A stretch of 64,000 bases of DNA from an uncultured Clostridia bacterium. Lineage in GTDB: Bacteria > Bacillota > Clostridia > Oscillospirales > Acutalibacteraceae. The stretch is from the NCBI GenBank assembly GCA_937892525.1, contig CALAEV010000016.1, forward strand, positions 1-64,000, written 5' to 3'. The notes beneath the pieces were generated by a model. That model searched no databases. It saw nothing but the letters and a program-made list of their open reading frames with translations, and was not told where the DNA came from. Positions 43,904 to 52,029 of the stretch are shown here, piece after piece (position 1 is the stretch's first letter; the number at the start of each line of letters is the position of its first letter). The translations under genes were made by a program, and so were the position numbers.

Positions 43904-44851
43904 ATGTATATTCTTAAATTAAAACCTGTTTTCAAAGACTATCTTTGGGGTGGTACAAAGCTTCGTGATGAATACGGATTTGAGTCAGACCTTACAAAAC
44001 TTGCTGAAGGTTGGATGCTTTCTTGCCACAAAGACGGAGAAAACACAATCGAGAATGGCGAATTTGCAGGTAAAACTTTAACAGAAGTTGTTAAATCAAA
44101 TCCTGACTTTTTAGGTGAAAACGGAAAGAAATTTGAATACTTCCCTATTCTTATAAAACTTATTGACGCAAAAGATGATTTATCTGTGCAAGTACACCCT
44201 GACAACGAATACGCTATGCGCGTTGAAAATGAATACGGCAAAACAGAATGTTGGTATATTCTAGACTGTGATAAGGGTGCAGAGCTTATTTATGGCTTTA
44301 ACCGTGAAATAAGCAGTGAAGAATTCAAAAATAGAATTGCAGATAACACATTTCTTGAAACAGTAAACAAAGTTAAAGTTAAAAAAGGTGATTTATTCTT
44401 TATTGAAGCAGGTACACTCCACGCAATTGGAAAAGGTATATTGCTTGCAGAAATTCAGCAAAATTCCAACACTACTTACAGAGTTTATGACTATGGTCGC
44501 CTTGGTGCAGATGGCAAGCCACGTGATTTGCATGTTCAAAAGGCAATTGATGTTACAAACTGCACACCACCTACACGCTCAACAAATCCTGAGGGTAAAT
44601 TGGTTGAATATGAGGATTACTCAACACAGTTACTTACTAAATGTGACTTATTCAATGTTAAAAAAGTTACTGTCAAGAATATTTTTGACGGTGTTGCAGA
44701 TGAAAAATCATTTGTATCAGTACTTGTTACTAATGGCATAGGTAAAATCGAAAATATTGACATAAAAAAAGGAGATTCGCTCTTTATTCCTGCAAATTAT
44801 GGCACATTCACTATTTCAGGTAGTTTAGAGGTTATTATTACAAGAGTATAA
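43904..44851 (+). CDS. manA: mannose-6-phosphate isomerase (class I)
   Basis: 315 aa. It has KPVFKDYLWGGTKLRDEYG, the zinc-binding motif LSVQVHPDNEYA (Gln and His), KTECWYIL and GTLHAIGKGILLAEIQQNSNTTYRVYD, all typical of the short Firmicute ManA. It interconverts mannose-6-P and fructose-6-P. ATG 43904 is chosen from TAGGAG seven bases upstream; the open frame further upstream crosses the promoter. The MFS gene follows after one base. Confidence 0.95.
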   Translation: MYILKLKPVFKDYLWGGTKLRDEYGFESDLTKLAEGWMLSCHKDGENTIENGEFAGKTLTEVVKSNPDFLGENGKKFEYFPILIKLIDAKDDLSVQVHPDNEYAMRVENEYGKTECWYILDCDKGAELIYGFNREISSEEFKNRIADNTFLETVNKVKVKKGDLFFIEAGTLHAIGKGILLAEIQQNSNTTYRVYDYGRLGADGKPRDLHVQKAIDVTNCTPPTRSTNPEGKLVEYEDYSTQLLTKCDLFNVKKVTVKNIFDGVADEKSFVSVLVTNGIGKIENIDIKKGDSLFIPANYGTFTISGSLEVIITRV

Positions 44852-44852
44852 A

Positions 44853-46088
44853 ATGAGAAACAGAACATTCACCGGCACTAAAATTGCTTGTTACATAGGT
44901 TATATTGTACAAGGAATAATAAATAATATTTCACCATTACTTTTTGTAATCTTCAGTGAAAAGTTTGATATTACACTTTCACGACTTTCGCTTTTAATTA
45001 CAATAAACTTTGGTACTCAATTAGTAGTTGATACATTATCAATAAAATTTGTTGACAGAATCGGTTACAAAAGGCTTGCTATTCTTTCACAAGCAGTAAC
45101 TTTTGTGGGACTTTCTTGCCTTTCAATACTACCAAACATACTAAGTAACGCATATATTGGAATTGTAATTGCCATTATGCTTTCTGCTATTGGTAGTGGA
45201 CTTACTGAAGTTATTATAAGCCCAATAGTTGAGTCAATACCAGGCGAAAAGAAAACTGCAGAGATGAGTTTATTACACTCGTTTTATTGTTGGGGACAAG
45301 TTACAGTTGTTGCGTTGACAACTATTATGATTAAGATTTTTGGTAACGATTTATGGTATATAGCCCCTGCTATTTGGGCTTTAATCCCATTATTTAACAC
45401 TTTCAATTTTATTGGTGTACCAATTGTACCAAATCTTACAAAAGAGGAAAAAACACCATTTTTTAAAATGCTTTTGTCAAAGCAATTTATATTATGTATT
45501 GTTATTATGATTTGTTCAGGTGCATCTGAAATTGCAATGTCACAATGGTCATCTTACTTTGCAGAGGCAGGTTTAAAGGTTTCAAAAATGACAGGTGATT
45601 TATTAGGTCCTTGTCTTTTTGCTATCTTTATGGGCACAGGCAGAATGATATTTGGATTTATTGGCGAAAAAATAAATCTTAAAACTGCACTTTGCTGTTC
45701 AGCTGGTTTCTGTGGTGCTTGTTATGTACTTACATCTGTAATTGAAAGTCCTATAATTTCACTTGTTATGTGCGCTCTTACAGGTTTAAGCGTAAGTATT
45801 ATGTGGCCTGCGACATTAAGTCTTGCTGCAAGATTATTCCCAAAAGCAGGTGGCGCTATGTATAGTGTTCTTGCGCTTTCAGGTGACTCAGGTTGCACAT
45901 TAGGTCCTTGGTTTGTAAGTTTTATGTCGATAAAGCTTTCTCTTGAAAACACTGGTGGTGAAGCGTTAAAATCAGGACTTGGTTTTGGTGCAGTTTTCCC
46001 AGTAATAATGATTGTTGCAATATTACTTTTGAATTACAGAAAGTTCGGTATTGACAAACAAAACAACAGTGATATAATGAAAATATGA
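44853..46088 (+). CDS. MFS transporter
   Basis: 411 aa with twelve predicted membrane helices and an MFS-like loop (KFVDRIGYKRLA) between helices 2 and 3. A second-half FIGEKINLKTA loop repeats it. The position one base after manA suggests uptake of a sugar, but the sequence does not fix the substrate. The C-terminus is followed within five bases by the FMN riboswitch. Confidence 0.85.
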   Translation: MRNRTFTGTKIACYIGYIVQGIINNISPLLFVIFSEKFDITLSRLSLLITINFGTQLVVDTLSIKFVDRIGYKRLAILSQAVTFVGLSCLSILPNILSNAYIGIVIAIMLSAIGSGLTEVIISPIVESIPGEKKTAEMSLLHSFYCWGQVTVVALTTIMIKIFGNDLWYIAPAIWALIPLFNTFNFIGVPIVPNLTKEEKTPFFKMLLSKQFILCIVIMICSGASEIAMSQWSSYFAEAGLKVSKMTGDLLGPCLFAIFMGTGRMIFGFIGEKINLKTALCCSAGFCGACYVLTSVIESPIISLVMCALTGLSVSIMWPATLSLAARLFPKAGGAMYSVLALSGDSGCTLGPWFVSFMSIKLSLENTGGEALKSGLGFGAVFPVIMIVAILLLNYRKFGIDKQNNSDIMKI

Positions 46089-46092
46089 TATA

Positions 46093-46205
46093 GTTGTCTT
46101 CAGGGCGGAGTGCAATTCTCCACCGGTGGTAAAAGTCCACGAGCAAATGCTGATTAGGTGAAATTCCTAAACCGACGGTATAGTCCGGATGAAAGAAGAT
46201 GCAAC
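46093..46205 (+). promoter_or_regulatory. FMN riboswitch (RFN element)
   Basis: Conserved RFN blocks are present in order: CTTCAGGGCGGAGTG, TCTCCACCGGTGGT, GTCCACGAGC, CTGATTAGGTGAAATTCCTA, ACCGACGGTATAGTCCGGATG and GAAAGAAGA. P1 is GTTG/CAAC. It is followed by a terminator, so FMN binding should reduce transcription of ribU. Confidence 0.96.
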
Positions 46206-46218
46206 ATTTTTTGTTACA

Positions 46219-46250
46219 CCTCCCCTGCAGATTGCGGGGGATTTTCTGTT
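46219..46250 (+). terminator. FMN-riboswitch-controlled terminator
   Basis: TCCCCTGCA/TGCGGGGGA stem with GAT loop and a short T-run, between the aptamer and ribU. Confidence 0.85.
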
Positions 46251-46288
46251 TGACGACTAATCAAAAAAATTGGGAGAGGGATATTTTT

Positions 46289-46879
46289 ATGTCAAACAAA
46301 AAAAATAAGAAGGTCTTTAATTTAACAGTTGTTGGTATTATGACTGCCATTGCTACAGTTATTTATATGGTTTTTCCTGAAGTGCCTATTGTACCTGGTG
46401 TTGATTATATGAAGGTGGATTTTTCTGACTTCCCTGCAATTCTTACTGGTGTTATTTTTGGACCTGTTCAGGGAATACTTGTAGAGGTTTTCAAAAACAT
46501 CATTCACCTTACAAGAACAACTACATTTGGCATTGGTGAAATTATGAATGTGGTAATCGGAAGCAGTATGATTCTTTCTATGTCACTTTCAGTTAAAGCG
46601 TTCAAAAAGATTTTTAAGTCAAACAAAATCAACTTAAAAATATATTTCATCTCATCTGCAATAACAATTATTATTGCAATTGTAACGGGATGGATTGCAA
46701 ATCTTGTATTTACCCCTATTTTCTATAATATTATGGGTATTCCACTTGTTACAGAAACTTACCTTGCGGGTGTATGGGGTTCTACTACACTTAATTCAAT
46801 CAAATCCGCTTTCAATATTTTACCATTTTTTCCAATATATTTTGCACTTGAAAAAGGTGTAAAAAAATACACAATATAG
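46289..46879 (+). CDS. ribU: riboflavin ECF transporter substrate-binding subunit
   Basis: 196 aa membrane protein with about five to six helices. The N-terminus VFNLTVVGIMTAIATVIYMV and VDYMKVDFSDFPAILTGVIFGP followed by EVFKNIIHLTRTTTFGIGEIMN are typical of RibU S components. It binds riboflavin and works with the shared EcfAAT module, which is elsewhere. Control by the FMN riboswitch gives functional support. ATG 46289 follows GGGAGAGG. Confidence 0.94.
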   Translation: MSNKKNKKVFNLTVVGIMTAIATVIYMVFPEVPIVPGVDYMKVDFSDFPAILTGVIFGPVQGILVEVFKNIIHLTRTTTFGIGEIMNVVIGSSMILSMSLSVKAFKKIFKSNKINLKIYFISSAITIIIAIVTGWIANLVFTPIFYNIMGIPLVTETYLAGVWGSTTLNSIKSAFNILPFFPIYFALEKGVKKYTI

Positions 46880-46907
46880 TTGACATTACACGAATCTGTG
46901 GTAAAAT
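46880..46907 (+). promoter_or_regulatory. SigA promoter of the SAM-riboswitch-metK unit
   Basis: TTGACA (perfect), 16 bp, TAAAAT, immediately after the ribU stop codon. Confidence 0.85.
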
Positions 46908-46927
46908 ATATCTCAACTGAATATTTC

Positions 46928-47022
46928 CCTTATGCAGAGTGGTGGAGGGTCTGGCCCTGTGAAACCCGGCAACCTGCTTTTAAGCGTGGTGCTAATTCCT
47001 GCGGATTTTCCGAGATATAAGG
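46928..47022 (+). promoter_or_regulatory. SAM-I (S-box) riboswitch
   Basis: P1 is CCTTAT/ATAAGG. The core has GAGTGGTGGAGGGTCTGGCC, then CTGTGAAACCCGGCAACC, GTGGTGCTAATTCCTGC and CCGAGATATAA: the classic S-box. SAM binding should favour the following terminator and shut down metK. Confidence 0.96.
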
Positions 47023-47034
47023 TTGTTATTTTAC

Positions 47035-47063
47035 GGCACCCTTATTGGGTGCCAATTTTTTTG
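47035..47063 (+). terminator. SAM-I riboswitch terminator
   Basis: GGCACCC/GGGTGCC stem with 5-nt loop and seven T, just before the metK ribosome site GGAGG. Confidence 0.9.
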
Positions 47064-47075
47064 GAGGCTAATTTT

Positions 47076-48266
47076 ATGGCAAAATTCTTATTTACATCTG
47101 AATCAGTTACAGAGGGACATCCTGATAAAATCTGTGACAAGATTTCTGATGCTGTTCTTGACGCAATGCTCGCGCAAGACCCTATGTCACGCGTTGCTTG
47201 TGAAACAACAGTTACAACAGGACAAGTTCTTGTTATGGGTGAAATTACATCAAAAGCACAGGTTAATATTCCTGAAATAGTTAGAAATACTATTCTTGAA
47301 ATCGGTTATGACGACAGCGCAAAAGGCTTTGACGGTAACACTTGTGCAGTACTTGTAGCACTTGACAAGCAGTCATCTGACATTGCACTTGGTGTTGACA
47401 ACTCAATGGAAATCAAAGAAGGTAATGATGATTTCTATAACCTTAACGGTGCTGGTGACCAAGGCATGATGTTCGGCTTTGCTTGTGACGAAACACCTGA
47501 ACTTATGCCAATGCCAATTTCAATGGCAAACAAACTTGCAGTTCAACTTACAAAGGTTAGAAAAGACGGAACTCTCCCTTATCTTCGTGCTGACGGTAAA
47601 ACTCAGGTTACTGTTGAATATGACGATGACAGAAATCCTGTAAGAATTGACGCGATTGTTGTTTCATCACAGCACAGTGCAGACGTTGAACTTGTGAAGA
47701 TTCGCGAAGATGTTAAAAAATATGTAATCCAGCCAATTGTTCCTGCAAATCTTATTGATGAAAACACAAAAATTTTCGTAAACCCAACGGGCAGATTTGT
47801 AATTGGTGGTCCTATGGGCGACTCTGGTCTTACAGGTCGTAAGATTATTGTTGATACATACGGTGGTTACTCACGTCACGGTGGCGGTGCTTTCTCAGGT
47901 AAAGACCCAACAAAAGTTGACCGTTCTGCTGCTTACGCTGCACGTTATGTTGCTAAAAACGTTGTTGCTGCTGGTCTTGCTAAAAAATGTGAAATTCAGT
48001 TAGCTTATGCCATTGGTGTTGCGAAACCTGTTTCAGTAATGGTTGACACATTTGGCACAGGCGTTCTTAAGGATTCTGAACTTGGCGACATTATCAACGA
48101 AGTGTTTGACCTTCGTCCTGCTGCTATTATTGATACGCTTAAACTTCGTAATCCTATTTACAAACAGCTTGCAGCTTATGGTCATGTTGGTAGAACTGAC
48201 TGTGATGTAATGTGGGAAAAAACTGACAAAGTACAAATTTTGAAAGAAAAAGCAAAAATTAACTAA
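47076..48266 (+). CDS. metK: S-adenosylmethionine synthetase
   Basis: 396 aa. [36 protein letters not shown] and [15 protein letters not shown] are MetK signatures (ATP/phosphate loops). It makes SAM from methionine and ATP. Start ATG 47076 behind GGAGG; longer frames upstream run through the riboswitch. Feedback by its product through the SAM-I element. Confidence 0.97.
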   Translation: MAKFLFTSESVTEGHPDKICDKISDAVLDAMLAQDPMSRVACETTVTTGQVLVMGEITSKAQVNIPEIVRNTILEIGYDDSAKGFDGNTCAVLVALDKQSSDIALGVDNSMEIKEGNDDFYNLNGAGDQGMMFGFACDETPELMPMPISMANKLAVQLTKVRKDGTLPYLRADGKTQVTVEYDDDRNPVRIDAIVVSSQHSADVELVKIREDVKKYVIQPIVPANLIDENTKIFVNPTGRFVIGGPMGDSGLTGRKIIVDTYGGYSRHGGGAFSGKDPTKVDRSAAYAARYVAKNVVAAGLAKKCEIQLAYAIGVAKPVSVMVDTFGTGVLKDSELGDIINEVFDLRPAAIIDTLKLRNPIYKQLAAYGHVGRTDCDVMWEKTDKVQILKEKAKIN

Positions 48267-48348
48267 TTAAAAAAATCGTATAAAGCATTATAAATTACTC
48301 ATAATATCAGTGCAGGTAAATACATGCTAATATTAAGGAGTGAATACA

Positions 48349-48561
48349 ATGCTTGACAGAATATCTTTAATTCTCGTTGTAATTGGTGCAATTAACTGGG
48401 GTGCAATCGGTTTATTCCAATTTGACCTTGTTGCTTGGCTCTTTGGTGGTCAATCAGCAATAATCAGTAGAATTGTTTACACATTAGTTGCACTTGCAGG
48501 TATCTGGTGCTTGTCACTTTTATTCCGTCACAACGAAATTTTAGTTAGCGATGAAGTATAA
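48349..48561 (+). CDS. DUF378 membrane protein
   Basis: 70 aa, PF04070: MLDRISLILVVIGAINWGAIGLFQFDLVAWLFGG then a second hydrophobic helix. Two membrane segments. Function unknown. ATG 48349 follows AAGGAG. Upstream, TAATATC-14-CATGCTAA looks weakly like a sporulation-sigma promoter, and no clear SigA promoter is seen, so sporulation timing is possible but unproven. Confidence 0.88.
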   Translation: MLDRISLILVVIGAINWGAIGLFQFDLVAWLFGGQSAIISRIVYTLVALAGIWCLSLLFRHNEILVSDEV

Positions 48562-48564
48562 AAG

Positions 48565-48596
48565 AAAATCCCTTGAAATAATCAAGGGATTTTTTT
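48565..48596. terminator. bidirectional terminator between DUF378 gene and rqcH
   Basis: AAAATCCCTTGA/TCAAGGGATTTT, 12-bp perfect stem, 5-nt loop, with T-tracts on both strands; it overlaps the rqcH stop codon. Confidence 0.92.
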
Positions 48597-50346
48597 ATTC
48601 ATTAATTTTTAGTTTTTCTATTAATTCTTTCGTCGGTGTTACATAAACCGTATTATATGTGTTATAAATAACTTTACCCGGTTTTGCGCCAACGGGTTTC
48701 TTAACATTTTTTATAAGTGTATAATCAACTGCAACTGACGAGGAATCCTTTGCTTTACTATGATATGCAGCAATACAAGCTGCTTCAAAAATTGCAGTTT
48801 CGGTAATCTCTTTTTTGTCTGCAATAATTACAGTGTGTGAACCTGCGTGTTTTTGAACATGTAACCACATATCATAGTTTTTTGCAGTTTTAAGTGTAAG
48901 AATATCGTTTTGCACATTATTACGACCAACAAGTATTGTAAAACCATCACTTGATTTAAATTCGATTGGTGGTAAAGGCTTGTCTTTTTTAAGATTTTTA
49001 TTCTTTCTTGACTTTACATATCCACCCTTTTCGAGCTCATCACGAATTTCGGTAATTTCACGGTCAGAATCAGCTCGAGATAAGTTATCAAGTACAGTAT
49101 CAAGATATATTAACTCCTGCTCACCTTCTTCAATTAGATTATGCAAAAGTTTTTCGGCATTTGTAGCCTTTTTGTATTCCTTAAAATACTTCTGTGCATT
49201 TTGTTGTGCAGTTAAAGCAGGATTTACAGGAATATCCACAGTATTGCAATTATCATAATAGTTTTCAACGGTATAAACTGCTGATTTTTCTAACAATCTA
49301 TACTGATTTGCAGTAATAAGTTCTGCAAAAATGCGCAACTGCTCACGATTTTCACTTTTTTCTAATTCAAGGCGTCGATTATTTATTTTTCTTGATGTAC
49401 GCTCAACTGCGTTATTAAGAATCTTAAATAAATCTGACGCTTTTCTTTTTATACGATTTATTTTATCTTTTTCAAAGTAGAAATCATCAAGCAATTCAGA
49501 AATGGAGTCATATTCTTTTTTGATTAAAGCAGTTCCGTATTGCCTTATATCAGAAAATGAAAAATCAAATGGCACATTATCAACAGGTGAAAGCATAAAA
49601 AACTTGTTTCCAAAAATTTCACTTTTAACTGTTTCTATTTCTGATAATAAACGTTCTTTTTCAATATCAAGAATCAGACCAGTTTGTTTATCACCAAAAA
49701 CTGTTCTGTATGCAATTTCACGGCTAACTATTGGTGATACACCTTCAAGTGTATCAAGTATTGCTTTTGAAAGCATTTTTTCTGACTTATTAAGTATTGA
49801 GTCAACTATTTTTCCTGTATCATCTGTTAAAATGTCACATTTTTGAGGTATTGGTGGCAATTCATATTTAAGTCCCGGCAATATTTCACGAACTGAAGAT
49901 TTTTCTTCATCAATTCTTTTAACTGCATCAATTATTTTGTAATCAATATCGCAGAAAATTATATTGCTTCGTTGCCCCATAATTTCACAAATTACATAAT
50001 ATTTAGTTTTATCGCCAATATCAGTTGTACCGTCAAACTCAAAAATAAGAATTCTATCATTTTGCACTTGTTTGATATTTGTTAGAGTTGCACCTGAAAG
50101 TCTTTTACGAAGTAACATACAAAGCATTGGTGGTACTTTTGGATTTTCAAGGTTATAACGAGTCATATGGACTCTTGGACTTTGACCATCACAAGAAAGA
50201 TATAGTCTGTAAGCACCATTTCGGGTACGCATAATAAACACCAACTCATTTTTTGATGGTTGATGCACTTTATCAATTTTAGAGCCTATTAAATAACACT
50301 CAAGCTCTTTTTTTACTAACCCTAATGTAATTCCGTCTAACGCCAT
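48595..50346 (-). CDS. rqcH: RqcH, ribosome quality control NFACT protein
   Basis: 583 aa. NFACT-N domain starts MALDGITLGLVKKEL. D97-R98 (QNDRI) are at the positions shown in B. subtilis RqcH to be needed for alanine tailing. A helix-hairpin-helix and long coiled coil (about 290-420) follow, then NFACT-R (DGFTILVGRNNVQNDILT, DMWLHVQKHAGSHTVI). It recruits tRNA-Ala to stalled 50S subunits to add Ala tails. Also known as fibronectin-binding FbpA-like, an older name. First enzyme in a unit with nif3-like and trmK. Confidence 0.94.
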   Translation of the reverse strand: MALDGITLGLVKKELECYLIGSKIDKVHQPSKNELVFIMRTRNGAYRLYLSCDGQSPRVHMTRYNLENPKVPPMLCMLLRKRLSGATLTNIKQVQNDRILIFEFDGTTDIGDKTKYYVICEIMGQRSNIIFCDIDYKIIDAVKRIDEEKSSVREILPGLKYELPPIPQKCDILTDDTGKIVDSILNKSEKMLSKAILDTLEGVSPIVSREIAYRTVFGDKQTGLILDIEKERLLSEIETVKSEIFGNKFFMLSPVDNVPFDFSFSDIRQYGTALIKKEYDSISELLDDFYFEKDKINRIKRKASDLFKILNNAVERTSRKINNRRLELEKSENREQLRIFAELITANQYRLLEKSAVYTVENYYDNCNTVDIPVNPALTAQQNAQKYFKEYKKATNAEKLLHNLIEEGEQELIYLDTVLDNLSRADSDREITEIRDELEKGGYVKSRKNKNLKKDKPLPPIEFKSSDGFTILVGRNNVQNDILTLKTAKNYDMWLHVQKHAGSHTVIIADKKEITETAIFEAACIAAYHSKAKDSSSVAVDYTLIKNVKKPVGAKPGKVIYNTYNTVYVTPTKELIEKLKINE

Positions 50347-50354
50347 AAATCCTC

Positions 50355-51098
50355 TTAAATCGTAACAATTGGTGATTCTTGCATTGCTAATTCACAAGTA
50401 ATGTTAAACTTATCTTTAATTTTATTCATAAGTGGCTCAATTGCAAGATTTTCTGTCTCAAAATGACCTGAATCAACTAAAACTATACCCATTTCATCTG
50501 CATCTAAAAATGCGTGATGAGAAGCATCTCCTGTAAGAAGTGCATCACAGCCCAGTTCTTTTGCAAGTGTTAAATAATCACTACCTGAACCACTACATAC
50601 TGCAATGTTTTTAATATCTTTTGGAAGAAAGTTATATCTTACAACACCACCAAGCACATTTTTAATATGATTTACAAAGTTTTTTACTGATATTTCTTTT
50701 TCAAAACTACCAATATTAAGACAAGTATTTTCAACTTTAGTAAAATTTTTAAATCCAACAGTTTTGCAAAGAATATCATTAACCCCATCAATTGCTTTAT
50801 CATAATTTGTGTGGGCACATATTATGCTGATGTTGTTATTAATAAGTTTATAAGTCAAACTATCACTTAAAACATTTGCTACAGGTTTAAAAATAACAGG
50901 ATGATGAGTAATTATTAAATCTGCACCATATTCGACTGCTTGATTTATAACATCAGTTGTAGCATCAAGTGCAAAAAGGATTTTATTAACTTCAGCGTTT
51001 TCATTACCAACAAGAAGTCCTGAATTATCCCATTCTTCTTGTGTATTAAAAGGTGCGATTGAATCAATATAGTTATAAATTTCTTTTACTGTTGCCAT
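50355..51098 (-). CDS. Nif3-like dinuclear metal centre protein
   Basis: 247 aa. The metal-site motifs ITHHPVIFK (HH), CAHTNYD and the C-terminal DSGHFETE match the NIF3/YqfO family (PF01784). Members form hexameric toroids with two metals and are sometimes annotated as GTP cyclohydrolase 1 type 2. This is the short form without the inserted PII-like domain seen in long Firmicute YqfO. It overlaps trmK by 13 nt, a common pair. Confidence 0.92.
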   Translation of the reverse strand: MATVKEIYNYIDSIAPFNTQEEWDNSGLLVGNENAEVNKILFALDATTDVINQAVEYGADLIITHHPVIFKPVANVLSDSLTYKLINNNISIICAHTNYDKAIDGVNDILCKTVGFKNFTKVENTCLNIGSFEKEISVKNFVNHIKNVLGGVVRYNFLPKDIKNIAVCSGSGSDYLTLAKELGCDALLTGDASHHAFLDADEMGIVLVDSGHFETENLAIEPLMNKIKDKFNITCELAMQESPIVTI

Positions 51099-51754
51099 TT
51101 ACTCAACTCCCCTACTATTTTTTCTAAATCTGCACATTCTACTTGTGCTTTTTGAAGTGCGACAAGTTTTTTGTTGTACTTTGTATAAATCTTTACAAGA
51201 TATTTATTTGATAAATCATCTTGATTTAAAGGTAATCTACCAACAATCAAGTCAAACTCAGTGTATGCAGTTGCATCGCCATAATAATATGTACTTATAA
51301 TTATGTAAAGTTTATCTCCATCTTCTGCAACAACTTCATTATCAATAATGAATCCGTTATCAAAAAGTGTTTTTCGCAGTTCTTCAATATGAGTCATTGG
51401 TTGTAAAATCAAATGAATATCACTATTTTTAAGCCAATTTGTACGCTCAATAAATGATGATATAAGTAAACCACCCATACCAGCAACTGCAATTTCTTCT
51501 ACTTCGTTTTCAATGAAATTGTCTAATCCATCAGAAAGACGAAGTTCTATTTTATGGGTTAAGTTATGTGAAACAACAGTTTCTTTGGCATTGTCAAGTG
51601 GACCGACACGCAAATCGGCAGCAATAGCACGATTTATAATGCCTTTTTCAACAAGATAAACAGGAAGATACGCGTGGTCTGTGCCGATATCTGCAAAGAT
51701 TTTATCTTTTCGCACTAGATTGGCAATAGCAATAAGACGACTATCAAGTTTCAT
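51086..51754 (-). CDS. trmK: tRNA m1A22 methyltransferase
   Basis: 222 aa. The Rossmann motif ADIGTDHAYLPVYLVEKG and AVAGMGGLLISSFIE define the TrmK/YqfN family. A C-terminal coiled coil (about 170-215) is present. It methylates A22 of tRNA-Ser and others. ATG 51754 is chosen over GTG 51763 because GAGGTG lies six bases from it. Confidence 0.93.
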   Translation of the reverse strand: MKLDSRLIAIANLVRKDKIFADIGTDHAYLPVYLVEKGIINRAIAADLRVGPLDNAKETVVSHNLTHKIELRLSDGLDNFIENEVEEIAVAGMGGLLISSFIERTNWLKNSDIHLILQPMTHIEELRKTLFDNGFIIDNEVVAEDGDKLYIIISTYYYGDATAYTEFDLIVGRLPLNQDDLSNKYLVKIYTKYNKKLVALQKAQVECADLEKIVGELSKWQQ

Positions 51755-51772
51755 ACAACTCACCTCTTTTGA

Positions 51773-51806
51773 ACAAAATCCCCCTATAATTTATAGGAGG
51801 ATTTTT
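51773..51806 (-). terminator. terminator after DUF1858 gene
   Basis: Minus strand AAATCCTCCTATA/TATAGGGGGATTT (one G-T pair) with a 3-nt loop, then TTGTT. Ends the ileS-DUF1858 transcript. The trmK ribosome site is beyond it. Confidence 0.8.
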
Positions 51807-51813
51807 TAGTTAA

Positions 51814-52026
51814 TTATTTATTTGCGTTTTCTTTAAGAAAAGCATTGATACCTTCAACAAATTCGTCAGGGTCAACGCCGTGAACCATACATGCCTGTTC
51901 AACAGTTTCGCCACGTGCTGAAGGACAACCAAGACAATGCATACCAAGATTCAAGAAAAATGGTACTGTTTCTCTTGCATTATCAAGGATTTCACCGATA
52001 TTCATATCTTTTGTAACTTGAAACAT
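51814..52026 (-). CDS. DUF1858 domain protein
   Basis: 70 aa, PF08984: MNIGEILDNARETVPFFLNLGMHCLGCPSARGET. The CxxC within LGMHCLGCPSA is the family hallmark. It resembles the N-terminal domain of ScdA/RIC-type iron-sulfur repair proteins. As a stand-alone protein its role is unknown; metal or persulfide binding is possible. It starts three bases after ileS. Confidence 0.9.
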   Translation of the reverse strand: MFQVTKDMNIGEILDNARETVPFFLNLGMHCLGCPSARGETVEQACMVHGVDPDEFVEGINAFLKENANK

Positions 52027-52029
52027 CTT

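Noticed and set aside
46199..46288. N-terminal extension of ribU
   Set aside because: Would cover the end of the riboswitch and its terminator; the ribosome site is at 46272-46280.
46932..47075. N-terminal extension of metK
   Set aside because: The frame passes through the SAM-I riboswitch and its terminator; GGAGG and the conserved [10 protein letters not shown] start fix the true beginning at 47076.
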